Shown: positions 5,554 to 10,353 of the stretch, piece after piece
Layout: each line of letters begins with the position of its first letter
How positions within the stretch are numbered: position 1 is the stretch's first letter
Assembly: GCA_027053695.1 (NCBI GenBank)
Contig: JALUHL010000125.1
Location: forward strand, 1 to 10,353
From: Ghiorsea sp.
GTDB lineage: Bacteria; Pseudomonadota; Zetaproteobacteria; Mariprofundales; Mariprofundaceae
Direction: 5' to 3'
DNA: 10,353 nt
Notes under the pieces: generated by a model
Told to the model about the DNA's origin: nothing
Database searches by the model: none
Seen by the model: the letters and a program-made list of their open reading frames with translations, nothing else
Position numbers and translations under genes: made by a program

Positions 5554-7518
5554 TTAACTATCGCCAAAGCTACCTAGCCCATCAAAGGTGAGCAAGAAGC
5601 GCCAACCAATATCGGTTAAACTGTTGGAACCAACTTGGTAAGATTTATAACCCTCAAGGCTCGCATCCCAACAAGCATGCTGATATGCAAGGCCAAGTGT
5701 GGTCTGTATGGTATGTTTGCGCAAAAGGTCATATTGTCCTTGGGTATAAGATGACCATCGCTGATTCATTTTTACCCGCCCTGAAAAGGTAAGAGATTGC
5801 GCAGCCCTTGAATAGGAAGCATCTGTGCGTCGCCATGCCAAATGCGCATATTGCCCTTGCCCCGTCCAATGAATACCACCATGGGCTTCAACCCAGCGAT
5901 TATTGCTGGCATGGTGTTGCCCACCTGCATCAATTTTCCAATCTGAAAACGGCATCCATGCAAGTTCGGCTAACAGGTTGGATACGGATGTTGTTGGCGC
6001 TGGAGAGGCTACAGCATCCACGGTCTCTTTTAATCCATCATAAGCTATACCCAATTGCATCTCTATGACTTTACGCACCACATCTTGCGACTTGGTTTCC
6101 AGCGATGATGTCAAAAGAAAACTTACTTTTTGCATGCGCTCAAACCTATCCCAGCCTGAATAACGGTTGCCTTGCAATAAATTGCTCATATTCAGGGGCA
6201 AGAGACTGGAATCATAACGTGGGTCTGCGCTCTGGTCAGGTGCTGTGGAAACATCCAACCTCAAGATAGGTTTAAGCTCATGACGCCATTGCCTGTCTGC
6301 AAACACGCGCTCAAATCTTGCTTCCACTTGTAAGCTTGAAGCAAGTGCCGCATATGAAGACGTTGTGCTGGTAAAGTTCTTAGAATCATAGCCCACATAT
6401 TGCCCCAACACTGTCCAATTGGCAGCAATCGACCCACCCTGCATTTGCCAAGGCAACGACCATGATGGACGTAAACCCATGCGTGTACCCGATACACCAA
6501 CATCACGCTGAAAAACAGTGGTCTGATGCTCCAGCTTCAAAGCTTGTTCACCTGCAACATCAAAATAATGGCGGGTTTGCAAACGGGGTAAGACTTGCAA
6601 CGTCGCCGCATTGCTTCCGCCACCAAGCACCTGCTGATAACGGGTGCTCAAAATCGCACTATCACTCCCATCACGCCATGCCATATAAGCATTGCTGGTT
6701 AAAAATGCTGCTGATTCTCGGTCGCCTGTATAAAAGGGGAAATCGGCAATGTATAAACCATCATTGACCGCATCAATATCTACAGCAGCATCGACAGTGG
6801 GTGCAAATGTCCAACCCATATCTGTGCGTAAACGCCCACGTGCTGTCCCTGTTTCTTTATCCTGAATCGATTCAAGTTGAATGAGCTCATCGCCCAAGCC
6901 TGAACGGTGTCGCCATTCAATATCCGCCATCACGCCTCTAAGCTTCATCACGCGTGGCATGAGCGTCATATCCCAGTTGGGCGCTGCTGCCCAATAAAAT
7001 GGAATATCCAACTGTTGACCACGCCGCGTACTGTGAGAAAGCCTTGGTGTAAGCAAACCAGAACGTCTGGTTAGCGCATGCTGCCAATAAGGCGTGTATA
7101 AAACGGGAATGCCCGCCCAAACAAACTGAGCATCATGCGCCTCAAACACGCCTTCATCTAAATTCAAATTGGCAGAGCCGGCAACAATTTTCCATGCCAG
7201 CGCATCGTCTTCACACAAAGTATAAACAACATCTTCACCTTGAAAGTGTTTCAAATCAATGCGTTGTAAATGTTTACCTTGGATTCTCTGACCTTCTCGC
7301 GTTTTAATCTTCGCATCTGTGATGGTTGCAGCTTGTGAATCCACGTCCAGTTGCAATGCCTCAGCCTCAATGACCATGCCATGAGTTTTCATATGCACAT
7401 CACCTTGCGCATGAATCATGCCGTAAGGGTCGCGTTGAATCTGATTGGCAACCAGCTCACCTGCATATACCACAGCTGGCAGCTGCATAAAAAAGAATAG
7501 GGTGATGAATAATCGCAA
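5554..7518 (-). CDS. lptD: LPS-assembly outer membrane protein LptD (short form)
   Basis: LptD with LptE forms the outer-membrane translocon that inserts lipopolysaccharide into the outer leaflet. The 654-aa protein has a signal peptide at 1-19 (cleavage after VYA), an LptA-like OstA/jellyroll domain at about 20-140, and a C-terminal beta-barrel. Diagnostic segments are the TPYWQHALTRRSGLLTP stretch (142-158), YWAAAPNWDMTLMPRVM (175-191), RGVMADIEWRH (194-204) and the C-terminal strand ending DGLGSFGDS. It is well short of E. coli LptD (784 aa). Only two cysteines exist, Cys102 (in LCEDDALAWKIVAGSA, matching the E. coli Cys173 region) and Cys616 (in HACWDASLEGYKSY, matching Cys724/725). The start is probably TTG at 7518, 9 nt after the ubiG stop, in the same frame and without a visible Shine-Dalgarno; ATT just before it is an alternative. 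It is followed 15 nt later by surA, its chaperone. Confidence 0.94.
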   Translation of the reverse strand: MRLFITLFFFMQLPAVVYAGELVANQIQRDPYGMIHAQGDVHMKTHGMVIEAEALQLDVDSQAATITDAKIKTREGQRIQGKHLQRIDLKHFQGEDVVYTLCEDDALAWKIVAGSANLNLDEGVFEAHDAQFVWAGIPVLYTPYWQHALTRRSGLLTPRLSHSTRRGQQLDIPFYWAAAPNWDMTLMPRVMKLRGVMADIEWRHRSGLGDELIQLESIQDKETGTARGRLRTDMGWTFAPTVDAAVDIDAVNDGLYIADFPFYTGDRESAAFLTSNAYMAWRDGSDSAILSTRYQQVLGGGSNAATLQVLPRLQTRHYFDVAGEQALKLEHQTTVFQRDVGVSGTRMGLRPSWSLPWQMQGGSIAANWTVLGQYVGYDSKNFTSTTSSYAALASSLQVEARFERVFADRQWRHELKPILRLDVSTAPDQSADPRYDSSLLPLNMSNLLQGNRYSGWDRFERMQKVSFLLTSSLETKSQDVVRKVIEMQLGIAYDGLKETVDAVASPAPTTSVSNLLAELAWMPFSDWKIDAGGQHHASNNRWVEAHGGIHWTGQGQYAHLAWRRTDASYSRAAQSLTFSGRVKMNQRWSSYTQGQYDLLRKHTIQTTLGLAYQHACWDASLEGYKSYQVGSNSLTDIGWRFLLTFDGLGSFGDS

Positions 7519-7527
7519 AATAAAAAG

Positions 7528-8232
7528 TTAGGTAGGTTTCTTCGCAAAACCCAAATAGTTCACACTCAAATCATGTGATAATAAAAAGTTGCCCGAAAGA
7601 AGCGCATAACTCATGCCCTGCATGTCTTGGGCTTCTAAGCCTGCATCACGCACTGCATCGACCATCTCAGAGGGCTTGATAAACTTGCTGTATTGGTGCG
7701 TTCCTTTCGGCAACCAGCCCAATACATATTCCGCACCAATAATCGCTTTAATATATGATATCGGTGTACGGTTTAATGTGGCAAAGAAGAATAACCCGCC
7801 TGGCTTGAGCATATCAGCACATGCCGCAACCGTTCGCTTCACATCGGGAACATGCTCTAACACTTCCAAGCAAGTCACCACATCATATGTTTCCTGATGT
7901 GATTGCGCCCATGTTTCCGCATCATTTTCTTGGTAGTCCACATCTATCCCTGACTGCTCAGCATGTACACTGGCAACGCTCAAAGCTTTGGGTGAGCGGT
8001 CAATACCTGTTACCTCAGCACCACGGCCTGCCATGCCTTCGGCAAGCAATCCCCCGCCACAACCTACATCCAAAACTTTAGCATCGCTTAAATCAACCCG
8101 CTGCCCAATATAGTCCAAGCGCAAAGGATTGATTTGATGCAAGGGTTTAAACATACCATCAGGATTCCACCATTCAGCTGCAATGGCCTCAAAACGGCTA
8201 ATTTCTTCGGGGTCAACGTAAATAGATGTCAT
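7528..8232 (-). CDS. ubiG: Ubiquinone biosynthesis O-methyltransferase UbiG
   Basis: UbiG carries out both SAM-dependent O-methylations of ubiquinone synthesis, acting on polyprenyl catechol intermediates at the inner membrane. Taking ATG at 8232 gives 234 aa, close to the E. coli enzyme (240 aa). Motifs, numbered from that start: EEISRFEAIAAEWWNPDG (9-26), KPLHQINPLRLDYI (29-42), SAM motif I VLDVGCGGGLLAEGMA (53-68), TGIDRSP (75-81), VTCLEVLEHVPD (119-130), LKPGGLFFFATLNRT (142-156), and the UbiG-typical segment GAEYVLGWLPKGTHQYSKFIKP (166-187), a region linked to membrane binding in E. coli UbiG. A TTG two codons upstream (8238) could also serve, and neither start has a clear Shine-Dalgarno. 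The gene follows folC by 52 nt, where a candidate promoter and hairpin lie. Its stop is in frame with the next gene, lptD. Confidence 0.96.
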   Translation of the reverse strand: MTSIYVDPEEISRFEAIAAEWWNPDGMFKPLHQINPLRLDYIGQRVDLSDAKVLDVGCGGGLLAEGMAGRGAEVTGIDRSPKALSVASVHAEQSGIDVDYQENDAETWAQSHQETYDVVTCLEVLEHVPDVKRTVAACADMLKPGGLFFFATLNRTPISYIKAIIGAEYVLGWLPKGTHQYSKFIKPSEMVDAVRDAGLEAQDMQGMSYALLSGNFLLSHDLSVNYLGFAKKPT

Positions 8233-8250
8233 GCGCAAATCATGGGTGGA

Positions 8251-8271
8251 AAGCTTGCTATTGGCAAGCTT
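8251..8271. repeat. Perfect inverted repeat (hairpin) in the folC-ubiG gap
   Basis: AAGCTTGC at 8251-8258 and GCAAGCTT at 8264-8271 form a perfect 8-bp stem with a 5-nt loop. On neither strand does a T-run follow, so it is not a standard rho-independent terminator. It lies in the only sizeable gap of the main gene array, 19 nt upstream of the ubiG ATG, so it would sit in the ubiG leader. It could affect translation, mark an RNA processing site, or be a bound palindrome. No known family is recognised. Confidence 0.75.
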
Positions 8272-8283
8272 AGCTATGTTTCA

Positions 8284-8312
8284 CTTATACTTTGAACCCT
8301 GCTTTGAACCAA
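8284..8312 (-). promoter_or_regulatory. Candidate sigma-70 promoter for ubiG and downstream genes
   Basis: On the minus strand TTGGTT (8312-8307) and TATAAG (8289-8284) are spaced by exactly 17 bp. The -10 matches consensus at five of six positions; the -35 is weak. The elements overlap the 3' end and stop codon of folC. Transcription would start near 8277 and give a leader of about 45 nt containing the 8251-8271 hairpin. This is a pattern match only. Confidence 0.35.
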
Positions 8313-9457
8313 GATAAGGTTTCGTTTAGCGTCAGAAATGAACCCAAAACCAAAAAACGACCTTGCGGATATGCAACAACTTCTGCATCAAGTGCCTCAG
8401 TGATTGATTGATATATATAAGGTTTCAGCCCTGTCATCACCACGACTTTACCTGCATATGCCTCAAGCCTAGCCACACAACCGCTTAAATCTCTATCTTC
8501 TCGGGTTGCCAAGAAAATCACATCGAAGCGTTGCATATCTTTTAGGGTGGGCAGTAAAGCTTGGATGGCATGTTCATTATGCGCTGCATCCAAGATAAAT
8601 GTATGCCCTTGATGCTGTACCTGCTCTAACCGCCCTGAAATCAAAGCATGTTGTATGCTGTGTTCGGCTTTGGTTATATCCAAGTCTGGTAGATAGGTAT
8701 GCATATGCTGCAATGCCGCATAAGCTAAACCTGCATTATGCTTTTGATGCTCGCCAAGCACCGCTAAGGGCATGTCCCAAGCTTGGGTATAAACGACATC
8801 TTGCACCACTTCACCTAACACCCTTTCCACTTCCAAACTTTGCTTCATACTTAGTTTTGTAGCGCAACCTTTAAATACATAAGCTTTATCACGCGCAATG
8901 GCTTCAAGCGTATCACCCAGCCAAGCTTGATGGTCTAAACCAATAGATGTGAGCAATGCCATGTCTGCAGGCACTGCCGTGGTCGCATCAAAATGAGCAC
9001 CCACCCCAGCTTCCAATATTTCCACATCCACCTTTTGCTGACTAAAATGTAACAACGCAAGCACAGCCGCAGTTTCAAAGTACGATGCCTTCTTTTCCAA
9101 TGCCAAAGGCATCACCATCGCCATAAGACGCATCAAATCGTCTTGTACAATAGGCATTCCATTCACCTGAATACGCTCATGAAAAGTTAGAATGTGCGGT
9201 GAAGTATATAACCCCACATGATAACCATTGGCTTGCAAAGCGTACGCAAGGAAATGGGCAGTAGAACCTTTACCATTGGTGCCTGCAATGCGAATGCGCA
9301 GTTTAGGTTTGTGGAATGTAAAACCTTGCTCTTGGGCAGCCTGCAGCAAAGCAAGCACGCGTGCATGGCCGGGTTGATAATCTCTATCTGCGCTAGGCGC
9401 ACCCAAAGCTTCTAACCAAGCCTCAACTTGGCATGGCTTATCTTGAGGTTTCACCAT
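8285..9457 (-). CDS. folC: Bifunctional dihydrofolate synthase/folylpolyglutamate synthase FolC
   Basis: FolC is a Mur-ligase-family ATP enzyme that adds glutamate to dihydropteroate to make dihydrofolate and then extends the polyglutamate tail on folates, in the cytoplasm. The protein is 390 aa, slightly shorter than E. coli FolC (422 aa). Motifs are the P-loop IAGTNGKGSTAHFL (57-70), TSPHI (85-89), ERIQVNG (94-100), EAGVGAHFDAT (149-159), LLTSIGLDHQAWLGDTLEAIARDKA (168-192, with Lys191 matching the carbamylated-lysine position), SGRLEQV (274-280) and LDAAHNEHA (289-297). The usual GGRLDATN is GAHFDATT here, a divergent version of the Omega-loop region. The start is ATG at 9457, 14 nt after the accD stop, with no clear Shine-Dalgarno, so coupling to accD is likely. 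accD-folC is a common pair in proteobacteria. Whether both activities are kept cannot be told from sequence. Confidence 0.94.
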   Translation of the reverse strand: MVKPQDKPCQVEAWLEALGAPSADRDYQPGHARVLALLQAAQEQGFTFHKPKLRIRIAGTNGKGSTAHFLAYALQANGYHVGLYTSPHILTFHERIQVNGMPIVQDDLMRLMAMVMPLALEKKASYFETAAVLALLHFSQQKVDVEILEAGVGAHFDATTAVPADMALLTSIGLDHQAWLGDTLEAIARDKAYVFKGCATKLSMKQSLEVERVLGEVVQDVVYTQAWDMPLAVLGEHQKHNAGLAYAALQHMHTYLPDLDITKAEHSIQHALISGRLEQVQHQGHTFILDAAHNEHAIQALLPTLKDMQRFDVIFLATREDRDLSGCVARLEAYAGKVVVMTGLKPYIYQSITEALDAEVVAYPQGRFLVLGSFLTLNETLSWFKAGFKV

Positions 9458-9471
9458 GGGTTTATTTGAGT

Positions 9472-10338
9472 TTAGTTAGGTTGACGATAAGAGCGGGACA
9501 TCAAATGTTCAAACAATGTTTTTAAATAATCGCGCTGCTCGCGTCTATCCACCACATCATCCACAAGCCCATGCTCAAGCAAGAATTCTGCACGCTGGAA
9601 ACCTTCAGGAAGCTCTTCAGCCACCGTTTCTTTAATCACCCGAGGACCCGCAAAACCAATCAATGCACCTGGCTCTGCAATAATCACATCGCCAAGCCAA
9701 GCCACCGATGCTGAAACACCACCCATAGTCGGGTCAGTCAATAGGCAGACAAAGGGAAGTTTGGCTTCATTCAAGCGGTTGGAAACCGATGACGTTTTCG
9801 CCATTTGCATCAACGATAAAATCCCCTCTTGCATACGCGCACCACCTGATGCGGTAATCAACAGATATGGGCATTGGCGCTCAAGAGCTCGCTCCATACC
9901 CAACACAATTTTTTCGCCGACCACAGAGCCCATGCTTCCGCCCATATAAGCAAACTCAAACATGGTCACTGATGTTGTAATGCCCTTGATATCACCAAAA
10001 TAATTACGTGCCGCATCATCTTTGCCTGCTTTTTTATTCGCAGCTTTCAAACGGTCGGTATAGCGCTTTTGATCTTTAAATTGTAAGGGGTCTTGCGAGG
10101 TTAAATGCGTATCACATTCATCATAGGTATCTTCATCAAATAAAAAAGCGGCTCTATCTGCTGCAGAAATACGCAAATGTTGATCACACTTAGGGCATAC
10201 CATTTCTGAGCGCATCAATTCTTTATTGTATAACGTCTCAGTACAACCTGGACATTTGACCCATAAACCATCAGGCGTATTAGACTCGCCGCTGATGATA
10301 CTTTTAGGTCGTTCAATCAAACGGGTTAACCAGCTCAT
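9472..10338 (-). CDS. accD: Acetyl-CoA carboxylase carboxyltransferase subunit beta AccD
   Basis: AccD pairs with AccA to transfer the carboxyl group from carboxybiotin to acetyl-CoA, giving malonyl-CoA, the first committed step of fatty acid synthesis. At 288 aa it is a little shorter than the E. coli protein (304 aa). The N-terminal four-cysteine zinc ribbon is intact: Cys29, Cys32, Cys48 and Cys51 (KCPGC, VCPKC). The carboxyltransferase core shows FEFAYMGGSMGSVVGEK (127-143), ASGGARMQEG (163-172), LMQMAKTSS (176-184), LTDPTMGGVSAS (200-211) and ALIGFAGPRVI (225-235). ATG at 10338 has an AAAGGAA site 5 nt upstream. The promoter lies outside the window. folC follows after 14 nt. Confidence 0.97.
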   Translation of the reverse strand: MSWLTRLIERPKSIISGESNTPDGLWVKCPGCTETLYNKELMRSEMVCPKCDQHLRISAADRAAFLFDEDTYDECDTHLTSQDPLQFKDQKRYTDRLKAANKKAGKDDAARNYFGDIKGITTSVTMFEFAYMGGSMGSVVGEKIVLGMERALERQCPYLLITASGGARMQEGILSLMQMAKTSSVSNRLNEAKLPFVCLLTDPTMGGVSASVAWLGDVIIAEPGALIGFAGPRVIKETVAEELPEGFQRAEFLLEHGLVDDVVDRREQRDYLKTLFEHLMSRSYRQPN

Positions 10339-10343
10339 AAGGA

Positions 10344-10350
10344 TTCCTTT
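10344..10350 (-). promoter_or_regulatory. Shine-Dalgarno of accD
   Basis: AAAGGAA lies 5 nt before the accD ATG on the minus strand, which supports the start at 10338. Only 15 bases precede the gene in the window, so nothing more of its control region is visible. Confidence 0.65.
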
Positions 10351-10353
10351 GTA

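Noticed and set aside
8251..8271. Rho-independent terminator between folC and ubiG
   Set aside because: The stem is perfect but no T-tract follows on either strand.
8400..8422. GATT/AT-rich short repeats on the plus strand
   Set aside because: They are within the folC coding sequence, are explained by its codons, and are too short to be a meaningful repeat.
1..10353. CRISPR arrays, tRNA/rRNA genes, insertion sequences or prophage genes
   Set aside because: No spaced direct repeats, conserved RNA segments, transposase motifs or terminal inverted repeats were seen, and coding sequence fills nearly the whole window.

Overview
The window is a compact, single-strand block of bacterial chromosome. 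Every recognisable gene is on the minus strand, so transcription runs from high to low coordinates. The gene set indicates a Gram-negative proteobacterium: LptD and SurA imply an LPS-bearing outer membrane, UbiG implies ubiquinone, PdxA implies the DXP-dependent vitamin B6 route, and the homoserine kinase is the APH-fold type seen in pseudomonads, alpha- and beta-proteobacteria. Base composition looks moderately AT-leaning. A Zetaproteobacterium or an unusual gammaproteobacterium would fit, but the sequence alone does not settle this.

Layout in transcription order: accD (10338-9472), folC (9457-8285), a 52-nt gap with a candidate promoter and an 8-bp hairpin, ubiG (8232-7528), lptD (7518-5554), surA with an unusual C-terminal extension (5538-3646), pdxA (3639-2647), yqgE (2654-2076), a WrbA-like flavodoxin-fold gene (2076-1522), and thrB (1505-561). 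After a 70-nt gap with its own promoter and operator comes a yefM-yoeB toxin-antitoxin pair (490-239 and 242 to the window edge). The toxin gene is cut by the window edge and lacks only its last few codons. No stretch over 300 bases lacks a gene. The only real intergenic spaces are 8233-8284 and 491-560.

From ubiG to thrB, gaps are 16 nt or less or genes overlap, so this is probably one operon or a few overlapping transcripts. lptD, surA and pdxA are adjacent as in enterobacteria: LptD is the outer-membrane LPS translocon and SurA is the periplasmic chaperone for such beta-barrels. The usual following gene rsmA/ksgA is absent, replaced by yqgE and a flavodoxin-like gene. accD-folC is also a common pair. 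Three consecutive genes (lptD, surA, pdxA) start with TTG, TTG and GTG, and two of them sit in the same frame as the stop codon of the gene before, which suggests translational coupling.

I see no CRISPR array, prophage, insertion sequence, tRNA or rRNA. The most unusual items are the SurA-NTF2-like fusion, a short LptD with only two cysteines placed to form one inter-domain disulfide, a cysteine pair in SurA, and a well-preserved TGTACA operator for the toxin-antitoxin genes.
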